Positions 36,693-48,764 of a stretch of DNA of 64,000 bases are shown piece after piece (the stretch's first letter is position 1; each line of letters starts with the position of its first letter). The notes beneath the pieces were generated by a model that saw only the letters and a list, made by a program, of their open reading frames with translations, had not been told where the DNA came from and ran no database searches. Both the position numbers and the translations under genes were made by a program. Where the stretch lies: assembly GCA_019096065.1 (NCBI GenBank), contig JAGUCH010000003.1, positions 2,480,001-2,544,000 of the forward strand. The letters are read 5' to 3'. This stretch comes from Paracyclopina nana (Eukaryota > Arthropoda > Copepoda > Cyclopoida > Cyclopettidae).

Positions 36693-37524
36693 GCAACTAC
36701 GCATATTGTGACTCAGCTACATTTAAAAGTGAAGGTTGCTGAATGAAAAAGCTTTGAGATATGAAGCATGCTTTCCATTTTTTTTTATTAAAATAAAGGG
36801 CTACTTTCAAATATTTCCATAGGCCCGCCCTCCGCTGTCCATTTATGGACGCCTTTACCTAGTTTTCTTTCTGCTTCGATCCCAAAGGAAAAAGATGGCT
36901 TTCCTCACACAAAGAAAATGACGAAGAGAAAAAATGCATGCTATTAAAATTTCCAGACTGTGAAAAGATGATGTCAAGCCTGCTTTCCTGGCTAAATCCT
37001 GGCCTGATTGTTGTGCGAAAAAATAACAATATGACAGCATAAAGTAGCATAAAAGTTTCCACCTTAATGTTTCTGGCAGTTGGACTAGCTCTTCATAATG
37101 TGCCCAATTTTTCGCTCCACAAAATACTAAAGCTGGCAGGGTTATTAGGATTAGGGAATGTTTATATCGAGGAAATTCCTCGCACATAGTTCCACAAAAT
37201 AGACTATGCGAGTTCTTTAATTTCAGCCTAAATGATGGAGATTGGAAAGCAGCTATGCTTAGTGTGTTTCGTGGCCACAACCATTCCGGCTAATTACAGC
37301 TCAAAGTGAGGTCATTTCAGAGCTGCCCGGCTTCGGGCTGTAGTATATCCAATTGTTGTGACCTAACGATGATGCTGCTTTCAACAAGGTCACTTAACAG
37401 CCAAAGTTTTCTTCTTTATGGGCTACTTTTGCTCCTCCTCCCAACAAAGGCGTGAGTTGAAAAATCCTCATCAATTGGAATTGCTTTTTGGAAACGAAAT
37501 TGACTCCTCTTTTCCCAATTCTAG

Positions 37525-40500
37525 GTCGGCCTCCATCAGCAGCTCTCATGGCAGCAAGAAGCACCCAGCGAAGACTGACAACAGCGTGGAAACTGGAGAT
37601 GCCATTCAAGTGATTGACTCCAGCGATGACAGGGAGAGTTTGAAGAAATTCGCCAACCAAACGGCTCAAAATGTGACTTTCCTCCTGGATCATTTGCTGC
37701 AGCAGTATGACAACAGCCTCAGACCAGACATTAGAGGTGAATTCTACATATAACCCATAACTATGAAATGCTGCAAATGTTCGTACTGCAGGTCCTCCTT
37801 TAGTGGTGGAGATCAATATGCAAGTGAGAAGCATGGGGCCCATTTCTGAGATTGATATGGTAGGTTGCTTTGGTTCTCCGTAATCATGCCTTCTTCACCG
37901 TGATCGATCGCGGCGAGACAAAAAGAGAGCCAAGATCAAATATATTTAGGGGACACTCGAAAAAACTCGGATAATTTGAGCTTAGTCGGCTAAATCAGCG
38001 TTTTTACGTTTGCAAGCTCCAATTAATGAAATTGCGGTTGCTTGGTGCAGTGCAATTTTTTGTTGAAATCCTGCATGCAGGCTTTCATGGGAAAATGGGC
38101 AGGTGTAAGGTATTGAATACGCATAAATACAAAGAAGGGAGAAGTAATGATTTTTCCCACTGCTATGTGTGTAGTACGTACGTGCTGTCAAATGGCATCC
38201 AAGATTTTCTTTGACTGACTGCTACTGCTGCTGCAGCTCCATTCATGCCAACAGTCTTCTTGGTTGATGGATGACAACGTTGAATTTTCCAGACTTACTC
38301 CATGGATTGCTATTTTCGACAGTCGTGGGTGGACCAGAGGCTGGCCTTTTCTGGCCGCAAAAATCTCGCCCTGAGCATCGAGATGCTACGCAAAATTTGG
38401 AAGCCCGATACGTACATCTTCAACGGACGCAAATCCTATTTGCACACCATCACCACCCCGAACAAGTTCATGAGGCTATTTCCCAACGGACGAGTCCTGT
38501 ACTCGCAGAGGTAGAAAATTGATTTTGCCACTCCACTATATAGGATTGATAGAGAATGATTCGCGCAAAAAATTGAGTGAAGTCTCATTTAGATTGACAA
38601 TCCGAGCCAGTTGTCAAATGGATTTGTCGGATTTCCCCATGGACAAGCAAAATTGCCCCCTCTACATTGGAAGCTGTAAGTGAAAATAAGGCGGGCTCCT
38701 TTTTTGTTTTCATTGGGCGCCGCTAGATGGCGCCGCTCTCTTCGCTACATAAAACAGTAAAAACAATGCCTTCTTCCAGTCGGTTATTCCACTGATGATG
38801 TGCTGTATCGGTGGACAAAGGGACGAGGCGTTAACATTGCCTCAGACATGAAGCTTTCCCAGTTTGACCTGATACAAACGCCCACTGGCAATGCCACAAC
38901 GATTGTGAATAAAGGTGAGGGTGATTAAAGAGCCAAATGAATGTCATTTCATCCAGTTTCCAAGTTCAGGCATTCATTCCACACTGGTCGTGGGCTTCCT
39001 TCTTCAAAGGCATATGGGCAATTTCGTGATTCAAGTTTATGGTCCATGCGTTCTTTTGGTAGTCATTTCTTGGGTCTCCTTCTGGCTAAATCGAGAGGCC
39101 ACTTCAGATCGTATCTCTTTGGGTAATATCAAGTTGCTTGCTCTCTATTCACTTATGCTGATTTAAACTCATGTGGCGTTTACAAAAGTAGTTATAAAAA
39201 CTAAGCGCCTAACTAACTTAACTAAAATTAAGCGCCATTTATGGCTATTTTTGATTTGGGGAAAATTTGATTTTTGATTTTTTCTTAATCAACCTACAAT
39301 TGGTAAGAACAGATTTCAGGTTGCATTGCTCCTAGTTTTATAACTAGAGAAGAAAGCTTCAACCTATAATTTTTTTGCATAACGCTCTACTTAACAAAAG
39401 TGTCTCTTTTCCACAGGTGTGACCACTGTTCTCACCATGACTTTCTTGGGCCTCGAGGCTCGAACGGATTTGCCACAAGTGTCTTACCCAACCGCGCTGG
39501 ATTATTTCGTCTTCATCTCATTCATATTTATCTTCTCCACGGTGGTTCAGGTAAGAAAAGTGAATTGGCATTCAGGAGAGAAAATGTCTCCATAGGAATT
39601 TGATTACCATCAAATTGTACAGAATGTGGCTGAATGTGCAACGTGAGCGCGTCGCATGATATGTTATAAAGCATATGGAGGGGAAAAGCACAAATCATGC
39701 ATGGCTTGCCACTTTTCCTATAATAATAAGCTCATCTTTGTGAAAGCAGTAAATTTTTAGGAGGATGTGCAATCTAACATGGCTTAGGGTTTTTTTTCCA
39801 TGAAAAACATATCGTGCAGCTTAAGTGCTGCGCAATGCAAATGTGACCTTCTTACCGTGAATGACTAAATTGGACTGGTGTCTATCATGCTTCATTTTGA
39901 CAAATAACGTGAGTGCTTTTCAGTTCGCCCTGGTCCACTATTTTACCAAAGTGGGGGCCGGTGAGTATTACCTCGAAGAGTTGGAGGAGACCATTTGCAT
40001 GGCAGAAGAAAGATTGAAGGAGAGAAAGAGGCAGCTTAACAATCCCACAACAACAGATAGCTACGTAACTACTTTTGCTATACTTGCACAACAACTAGTA
40101 TATATTTTTGCATATGCTCAGAAAGACATTTCCCAAGAAGATGGAACAAGCCTGAGTGGCAACTCCAATAACGTGTTTACTCCGCCAGCAGCGGATGTAA
40201 TGATGATGTCATCATCGAGCCCAATGCTGAACAATTGCATGGATGACCCAATCATCCCCACATTTGACAGCACCATAATCATTGACCCCCTCCAACGCCA
40301 ATTAGAGCAAGATCGTGCCAACAACGGCCAACAGCCGTTTTACACGAACAGCCAAGAAAATTCGTTCATCAAGCACAACTGCCTCAATCACCATCCATAC
40401 GGAACGTTTTACTACAGCAAGAAGACAGGCAGAACGGGCAGGCACTTCCCACACCCCGTGGCCCCTCCCAAAGTGCCCAATTCGCCTGCTTTGAGAACGG

Positions 40501-41246
40501 CCTCAATGACGTCATCGAGCCACAGGACTGGCCCCAACTTGCCACCCACAAACAATGGACCTTGTGTCAGAACCAATAACACCATGGTGGTTGGAAGCAA
40601 CTTTACCAACTTCAGGTGAAAAAATAAAATTCCGGCCCAATCATCGGAAGCCAATTTAGAGAGCTAGCATCCTATAGCAAAAGTATCAAATGCATTTTGC
40701 TTTTTTCCCACAAGGTTTAACGGAGTTAGAGAACAGATGATATATTGTAGTATTTGCAAGAATTAAAGTTAAACTGCGGCGTTAGCATCAATTTGCAGCC
40801 ACGAGCGGAACCTGTCTGTCACATATTGCATTGGAAGGGGGAAAAAGTTGGCTGCTACTGCATCTTCTTACGAAATTGTTGCATTAATTTCCAGAAGTTC
40901 AATTCAGCACCAACACTTCCATCACCACCACCATCATTACCAACATCAGAACTCGGGATCTTCCACGACATCGAGCTCAAGACGGAGGATTTTGGACTGG
41001 GCCAAAAGTTGGAAAAACTACAAGAAAAAGGCTGAAAGGGTTGGGGAAGAGGATGACGAATGCCGCTGCAAACGGTGCATAACGCGAGCTATGAATAATC
41101 CTGAAAAGGCTCTCAATTCCGTGTCGCAAATCGACAAAATCTCAAGGATTGTTTTTCCTCTTGCATTTATCGCCCTCAACGGATTCTACTGGTTCAGCTA
41201 CTTGAAGCACAGCCAACGCATTGACTTGAGCTTCGAATCGGCATAA
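37525..41246 (+). CDS. Cys-loop ligand-gated channel, GRD/CG8916-type GABA receptor subunit (5' end missing)
   Basis: Recognised exons: 37525-37736, 37792-37859, 38293-38510, 38593-38675, 38780-38914, 38970-39122, 39417-39550, 39924-40064, 40122-40615, 40895-41246. The signal peptide exon was not found, although an in-frame ATG exists at 37418. The extracellular domain has LLDHLLQQYDNSLRPDIRG, SMDCYFRQSWVDQRL, WKPDTYIFNGRKS and a Cys-loop CQMDLSDFPMDKQNC. TM1-TM3 are VYGPCVLLVVISWVSFWLNR, ISLGVTTVLTMTFLGLEA and YPTALDYFVFISFIFIF; TM4 is KISRIVFPLAFIALNGFYWF. FLGLEARTDLP and FALVHYFTK point to the insect GRD/CG8916 group. The residue before the TM2 Arg is Asp. The M3-M4 loop is long, with a His-rich run. 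A 57-bp intron (40065-40121) is open in frame. Confidence 0.92.
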
Positions 41247-41420
41247 TAAAATGCAGCCGCGCGCGTGCATTTTCATTAACTGCAGCAGTTTTATCACGAT
41301 AATTGCATCTCTTGTCATATAAGGCTTTCTCATTAATGCGTGAAGACCAGCGCGCGTGCGTTTTATATTTACTCCCGCATAACATATGAGTGTATACGTA
41401 CATGATGATGATGATTATGT

Positions 41421-42418
41421 CTAAAATGGACAACCTGGCTTTGCCTTTGGCATGTGGCCTTTAAGCCTTAATCTTCTGACTGCTTCTCGAAGATGCTTTG
41501 GCTTCAGTGGTCCTGATTCTCCCAAGGATTCCATGTAATCGAGGGCTTCTTCAACAACCTCTCCAGCGAATATTTTCGAAATGCCAGCCATGGCAATCAC
41601 AACGTTGTGGCCGACAGAGCATCCTGAAATGCATTTTTATTCAAGAGCAATCAATTGTGTGCATGCACGTGGGTGTGGGCAGCAATACAAATTCAATTGA
41701 ACGCGTGCACTCTGAATTGCCAAGAAAAGAAAGTACGCATAGTAGAACATACCAGTAATGGTTTGCATAATCCGTTTGATTGCGGCTTTCGGGAAGGCAG
41801 CTCGTCTGTACATCTCGTATCTGTCAAGCTGTTCTTCGGTGAAATGTGACACCAGTACCCTGAAAGTTAAACGGATGAGTAAACCAGAGGACTAATTTAC
41901 AAATTATCTCCCAACATACTGCATTTTCTCACGCTCCTCAGCTTCAATGTCTTCTCGTGTCCTTTTAGGCCTTTTGGCTGGTCTATCCTCCGAGGAATTC
42001 TGCGAGGTAGAAAGACTCTCATTTTGTTTGGATGACGATGTTGATGGCATCCCCATTAATTCATCAGCTAATTTCGCCCTTCGCTCTTCCAAGTCTTGGG
42101 ATTTTTTGCCTGCAATTCCTTAACGAGCAAAAAAGTGCTTAGCATCACAATTTGCCTCAAATATCATAAGGAAAATGGATAGAAAAATGCTAACCCAACA
42201 GCTAAAATGGTGAAAAGACGAAAAAAAATATATACATTGCGCTAGTCAGAGTTGAATGCTAGAAGAATTGAAAAATAGATCATGTGAGATAGTTATCGTA
42301 ATTTGATATTTAGCCATTGAGATTAAAATGTCTAATTTTTTATTCAAATCTTACCTTCTTTGTCAGACGAAGAGTCTGAGGACAGCTTCGGCCTCTTTGC
42401 ACTTGAGGGATCAGCCAT
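41421..42418 (-). CDS. TAF11: TFIID subunit 11
   Basis: Exons 42418-42355, 42118-41920, 41859-41753 and 41623-41421 give 190 aa. TAF11 pairs with TAF13 through a histone-fold-like domain inside TFIID, the factor that positions RNA polymerase II. The N-terminal half is polar and charged ([38 protein letters not shown]). The C-terminal core is the conserved [53 protein letters not shown] and [17 protein letters not shown]. All introns have consensus ends and closed phases. It converges with the channel gene 175 bp away. The stretch 42419-43049 upstream shows nothing beyond AT-rich sequence. Confidence 0.95.
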
Positions 42419-43049
42419 TTTAACTATGCTAGGGCCTTCAGAGCGATGCTTTTCGACTCTTGACAATTGACGGAAAAATTTGTTTTGTTTTTGATTTTCT
42501 CTTGATCTGAATTGCGCAACATCAATTTCTTCGTCACGAAACCTTAAAAAGCAAAAATGTTGATCAAGAATGGTTGAGCCTCATATTGGTTGCAGGGCCA
42601 GTAAAGCTCTGATTGGTTGAATTATTTTTGGTATGATAATAGGAAAGCTATCAAAACAATAAAGTTTCGTTGCATCTTTTTGGGAAATCTTTATGACTTC
42701 TGCAGATGTACTTCTATATTAATTTACTACGGTGTTAACCGTAAACACTCATAAAAATAACTATTTTTTTATCTTTCAATGTTATGAGGCTCCTTTTTGT
42801 TCAACAAAAAATAAACATGTCTCAAAATCTGTATAATTGTTGCCCTTATTTGAAAAGACCAGTACTAAAATGTAGATCTTTTTGATACTAAATGCTTCTT
42901 GCAGTAGACAAGTAGCAAGATTTCTAGTTTGCTCGCTTCCTGATTTTGCCATGAAATGAGAGAACTAGTCATATTTGAATCTATTTTCCTTTGGTCTAGT
43001 ATAATAATCTGCATGCATCGTCATCGGGGCTTGTTGATTGTTTTCATTT

Positions 43050-45826
43050 TCAAGGATTCATGACTGGGTGCTTTTCTGTCATTGTCATCACTTTGCTGAG
43101 ATCATTTGAAGCTATCACGTCGTCATTGCTTGGCACCACAGTCAGGTTAAAGGCCGCCATGTTCATACACAAAGCTCGATCACGGTGATCTCCCCAGCCA
43201 CCATTTCCCTTGGGATTTTTCTGCTTCTTGTTCTTCGGTGGCACCGCTTTGGTTACCTTCAATTCCTTCGGAAACAGAAAGCTCTTTGCCTTGACTAGAA
43301 TATCCTGCACTTTTTTCACCACTTTCCCAGCCTCACATTGCTTCTTCTTATGGTGGACTCCGCTGCAATTTAGAAGAGTTGATGTTTATCCTTTCAAAGG
43401 GCACTTTGAATGCATACCATTCTCCAATGTGAAAGACTCGCGGACCTTTGACTAAAAGAACTTCCAATTTGCTTTTGAAACAGCTTTTGCTGACGTGCTG
43501 CAACGACCAGTCCCAATTGTAGTCGTCATAGTTGCAAAAGAATTCCCTGCAGCCATGGATTGTGCGCCAAAGAACTCGATTGAAGGCCATGCCCATGTTG
43601 TGCTTGGCACTCTCCCAAGGTGCAACTTCAACCTTCAAAAGCAACAACAACATTACATATCACACGTCACTCTTCCACTTCATCAGACAATCAATTAGTG
43701 TAATGTAAAAGTAGTACATTGGATCTCTAAAAAGCAACTTTTGTAAATGTTTGGCTAAAAAGATATGATATGATGATGGTTGTCATGCAATAACTATACT
43801 CTTTAAATGGGTGAATGACTCCAGCTACCAGACGATGATTTTTGAAATGATAGAGGATGTTGTACAATATGTCTTTTTTAAGATATGTAGCACATGCATG
43901 CGTTAATGGGGAGAGGTTTTGAATGACTCGAACAACTACATTAGTATGTATGGTACTAGTGTGAGACCCTACTCGTTGGGACTTGGCAAAAATAGGTCCT
44001 CCGGGCCACATTTGGTAATCCTGAGGCAAGAAACGCAGCGGCAGAAAACTTTAAGTTAACATCTTGCCAGTAATTAAGTGTGTGAAAGAGACGTATTACA
44101 TCTTTAAAGACATATTAACTTTAGCAATGCAAAAGTAGAGAGGAAAGAAGTGGGTTTTTGCTTTTTATTCTTGCGCATTTTTTATATATTGCTCAAGTAG
44201 CCTCTTCGCATCAAGAATACCTTCCGAAAGGCCTCAATGACGGTAGACAAGATGGCACTGGGTGCCCATAGAAGCCTACGGACAAGGCCACGGTGGCCGC
44301 GAACGTTGAGACTGGCCACATGGCGAGAGGGGACAGGTCGGGCCCCAGGCCTAGCCACGAAACCGGGCACACTGTGGTGCTTCGAGACCTGAGATGATCA
44401 GAATTGGCTTATACCGGCCTCGAAATTACATCTCGCGCGCGCATGTATATGCTCTACTGTTAATTATAGTATCTACGATTGGCAAGAAGCAGGTTTCGTT
44501 CTCTCTTATGATCATTCCAAGAAAATCAAGCCCCATTTGAGCAGCTCAAGGTAATTACCGTCTTGTGGTCCCTGTTGTAGTTGTAGCTCTTCAGATACGT
44601 CCCCAGACATATGATATCACAGTGCGGGTGCTTGCTCACCCTCTCGGCCTCGGTGAGCTTCAGAACGGGCAGAAAATCTTCTGATACGTAGTGGTCCTCC
44701 TCGAGAAACAGAACCAAGCCTGGAAATTTAATAATCTAAAAAAAGTGGTCTTTTGCTGGATTTTCGGTAGTCACCTTTATGGCCTTTTGTGGCTCGTAAT
44801 TGGTCGAAAATGCGATTGGCTTTCCACCACCAATGGTGTTTGGTCTGCGTGAATTTCGCCTCTCGATAATGCCCATATAAATCGGGCCATTCGGCATTCG
44901 CGCATTTCAGTCTTTGTGCCCTGCAAAAGTGACGAGTTTCTTGCATGAATAATGCAGTAGCATTTCAGGTAACATTTGCAATAGAACAACTCCATGAGTA
45001 AAGTATGCAACCTTGAAGCAAGTTTTAAATATTATATGAAAAATAAGGTATGCTCGCACTCAGGTCAAATAACTCCATTATTATGATTTACTCACTGGTC
45101 TTTTTTCGCGTTGCGTGGGCAATCGTTCGTTGATTCGCCTGGAAATTCGCTGGGATGCGTCTGTATGGAGTAGGGATAGAAAATTTGCATGGTTTTCGCA
45201 AAGTCCACCGAGTTGACCAGATCGTTGATGGCCTCGTCCCAAAAGTCATGGCTGAAAATGAGCAGAGTCTTGTCGATTCCATTGGCTTGCGAGAGGCTGA
45301 TGATGAGCTGTCTCAAATACTGCAGCCGGTTGTGCACTTGAATGGCAATCACGAGGGTGGCATTGTTGACAGGTCCGAAGAGGTCTTCGTTCCTGATGCT
45401 CTGGTCCTCATTGATGCTCTTGATCCGGCTGAGGATGCGAGTAATGTTGGAGTTGGACATGATGGGCTTTGGCCCACTCGCGACCGTTTCATTAGGCAGG
45501 CCATGGATGCGTTCACCCCCGAGGCTGTTTTGGGCCTCTTTGGCGTCCACCTCGCCGGCAGCCTCATCCGCCTTTTTCACCACTGACGATGAGGAGGAAG
45601 TGACCGCGATTGCTCGAGAAGAAGAAGAAGAAGGCTTTTTGGTCGGAGAACTACTTGCGCCAAGCGTGCTGCTAGCATTATTCTTGACAGTCAGAGGAGG
45701 TGCAACTTCAGTGGTCAGATCGAGTTGGTCTTTTTTGAGAGGGATTGACGACTCGAAGAATTGGAGGAAGATGAAGATGGCCGCAGAGCTGACAAAGATC
45801 ACTTTGATGAGCCTTGATTTTCGCAT
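43050..45826 (-). CDS. MGAT2: alpha-1,6-mannosyl-glycoprotein 2-beta-N-acetylglucosaminyltransferase
   Basis: Exons 45826-45096, 44920-44775, 44719-44559, 43632-43418 and 43362-43050 give 521 aa. This Golgi enzyme adds GlcNAc to the alpha-1,6 mannose arm and so completes the complex N-glycan core. It is a type II membrane protein: short cytosolic tail, anchor VIFVSSAAIFIFLQFF (about residues 9-24), then a Ser-rich stem. The catalytic part shows VIAIQVHNRLQYLRQLI, FGHYREAKFTQTKHHWWWK-type sequence, the metal-binding FLEEDHY, HNMGMAFNR, NYDDYNWDWSLQH, GECGVHHKKKQC and GGWGDHRDRALC. The stem makes it longer than the human enzyme (447). Intron 3 (43633-44558) contains two coding-like segments discussed in the findings. 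It is divergent from the ceramidase gene; 45827-46682 between them holds no supported gene. Confidence 0.94.
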
Positions 45827-46682
45827 TTTTCTTCGTTACTTGCTCGGCTACAAGTGCCTTAATTGTCTGCCTTTCCTACTGGTCATGGTCCTCATCTGCA
45901 ACGGGAAAAAGGAAAAAATGTAGTAGTTCGATGCCTGTGAAATGGCTCTGGTAATCATGCGTAATTTAGGAATATACAATGGCAGCTTGAAGACCACAAC
46001 TTACTCCAAGTATATTGAATGAACAACTACTGCAACTTTCTAGCGCAGACTTTCTCCACGATATAGGCTACCTTGAACAAGCCGCCACCATTTCTCTTCC
46101 AGCAGTAGCTGAGCTGCCAAAACACACTGCTAAAGCCCTTGGCCTGCATTATAGCACTTCAACTTCTGTATTCACCAGCTCTTTGTTATCTGAGCTCGAA
46201 ACAATGGAGATTTAATGCTCAATTTGTCGCTGCTACTTATGCTGCATATACCTGAACTCAGAATAGCAATTTTATACTGAACTGCCCTAATTATAACAGC
46301 ACGAAAATAGTAAATCCAAGAGGGAATTTGAAAAAAGCATGCTTGGAGTTCATCGAATATTACATTTACCTCTGCATATATGCAAAAAGATTTTTGAGAT
46401 AATCAGCTCTCTATGAAATAGGGCATAAGAAGAGAAAGCAAAAAACAAAGGAAGAAGCCACAACAACAATGACTGTAATAATCATGATCGCTCGTCAAAC
46501 CTTTCTACTTGCCCATTCTATGTATAATTCACCATATATATTTACGACGCGGGGTGCATGACACGGTGTATATTGCCATGCAGCAGCCGCAAAACGAAAG
46601 CCAAACGTCAATGAAATCGTTTCCTTTTGTTTCCACCAGATACAAGTTGGCTGCACGCAAGATCGCACAGGAGCGTGCAAAA

Positions 46683-47840
46683 ATGTCGCCTATGGCCAAA
46701 AATCCTCAAAGTGGACTCTGGGGGCAGCCTACGTCCACGTTGGACTGGTGCGAGAAGAACTACGAGGTAAAAGGCCTTATCGCACTTACTGCATTGAAAA
46801 CTACTGATAAAGGCCCTCATATGTACACTACTATACATTCAAACTCGCGGCGCGCGAATTTCCGCAGGTGAGCCCATACGTAGCCGAGTTTTGGAACACG
46901 ATCTCCAATGTTGTGATGATTGTTGGTGCATTGCGCGGATTCTACGATGTGCACACGCAAGGATTTGAAAAAAGGTACTACAACAATTATACTATAGGCC
47001 TCTATTTGTGTGCTACGCAATCATATGTTGTATGAGTAGGGCGGGTTCCACTGCACGTCAATTTACGAGCAAGCTATATGCTGCATGCTCCCTTTTACGG
47101 CTACAAACTTGCTACTTTTGCAGATTCCATCTGTGCTTTGCCTCTCTGCTAATCGTCGGAATCGGCTCGTGGATGTTCCACATGACACTGCAGTACGAAA
47201 TGCAATTGCTGGACGAGCTGCCAATGGTCTGGGGTGGCTGTATCCTGGCCTACTGCATGCACCAAGTGCAAACTCCGGCGAGGAAAGAAAGCAAGCCTCT
47301 CGCCCTCTTTCTTGCCATCTTGTCCCTTTTCTTCACCTGCTGCCACATGTACTTGAAGCAGCCCATCATTCACTTCGTACGTACTTATATAAATGTATGT
47401 TGCGCGCACAAATATTTGGATATGTCGCGTTGCAGATATCCTACGGCTTTCTTGTGGCTCTCCTTGCACTGCTCGACATGCAGGTCATGAAGAAGCAGAA
47501 CTCGCGGAAACTCACCTACTTCTACGCTCTGGGCTTTCTTATCCAACTAATTGGAGCCCTGTTTTGGCTGACGGACAACATGCTTTGCGACCAATTGGAG
47601 GCGACGCGAAGCAGCCTGCTGCCAAATTACATGGCACCCATCCTCCAACTGCACGCGTGGTGGCACGTCTGCGCGGGATATGCGACCTATATGCACATAC
47701 TGTTTTGCATTTGCCACAGACAAGTTTATCTCAAACGGGGCTGCCAATTAAGCCCCAACTGGCTGTTTGGATTCACTGTCACTCAACTGGATAATGATGG
47801 CCAATGCATCATCAACAGAGCGGCGCGGCGGAATTCGTAG
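46683..47840 (+). CDS. ACER3: alkaline ceramidase (ACER3-like)
   Basis: Exons 46683-46766, 46868-46974, 47124-47376 and 47436-47840 give 282 aa. The enzyme hydrolyses ceramide to sphingosine and fatty acid in ER/Golgi membranes. It is a seven-transmembrane zinc enzyme, and the metal and catalytic residues are in place: SWMFHMTLQYEMQLLDELP (Ser, His, Asp) and LHAWWHVCAGYATYMHILF (two His). Family landmarks also include GLWGQPTSTLDWCEKNYEV, AEFWNTISNVVMIV and LFWLTDNMLCDQL. The start ATG at 46683 is just upstream of the conserved GLWGQPTSTLDW; an earlier in-frame ATG at 46509 exists but the intervening residues are not family-like. A Drosophila counterpart is brain washing. The C-terminal tail ends RAARRNS. 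Confidence 0.93.
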
Positions 47841-48764
47841 CAACAGGAATAAATGGCCGTTCTTACCTTGCAAAGGATGCGTTGATGAGTGCGAGATTTT
47901 TGGGAGCATTAGCAGCATCCCGACTCCATCACACGACGGAGCTCCATACGATTTTGCTTTTGCTCCTCCTCCTCCTGCTTCTCCCAGTAGCAATGTAGTA
48001 ATGTGCGCGAGTAGCTCTAGATTGTTGGACAGGACAGCATACACTCGTAGTACGTACGGAGTGCAGCGGCCCAACTCGTGATTTTAGCCATGCGCTCAGT
48101 CCACAGCTACCAACAGGCTTTCCTCTTCTTCCTCACCAACATCATCATCATCATCCTGGTCCTGGTCGTCCTCGCCCGTAGACCTCGCAGACTAATTCGT
48201 CAAGTTGACGGCTGCTTCCCAGAGAAAGCCTGCTTTTACGCGCGGCTATATTTTGTACCATCAGGAATAGCGCACTCGCTGCACTATACAATATATGTAT
48301 ACAAACTGGTACTTATGACTCGCATGCGGATTGATCCGGTCAGTCTAGACGCTGCTTAAATGCAGTTCTGGAGAACTTGAATTTATGAGCGCGCTGCTCA
48401 TTTAGAAGGTAAACTTGTGGGTGGTTGTTGCGATGATTAGACTATGCATTATTAAACCTTTTCCGAGAAACTTAATCATTTTTTCTCTTTAAGTTGCTCG
48501 GCTGCATGAGCTATCGATATTCAAAGTGTGATTATTCGAATTGGCTGACCAAATCAAGCGAGTACTGGAAACTTGACACTCTCCATAGTTTACGAAATAG
48601 CAACTTGCACTGCAAGCCAAGTACTTTTTTTATCGCGCGAAAAGGTGCTGAATTTATACTTACCCAAGCAATTTTCCTAGAAATGCTCACGACAAGAATA
48701 GAACACCGTCGTCACCTTTTTTCAAACAAGTGTCATGTATTGTAAAGTTAATACATTTCTATAC

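Noticed and set aside
37418-37524. ATG at 37418 as the start of the channel
   Set aside because: The 36 residues it adds contain no signal peptide and precede a good splice acceptor (attctag), so this is more likely intron. The true start lies upstream and was not found.
45155-45923. Plus-strand open frames over MGAT2 exon 1 and its promoter
   Set aside because: They are shadows of the MGAT2 coding strand, with low-complexity Ala/Ser-rich translations and no family features.
46015-46215. 66-codon plus-strand frame between MGAT2 and the ceramidase gene
   Set aside because: There is no recognisable motif, no splice support and no start context. Chance length for this composition.
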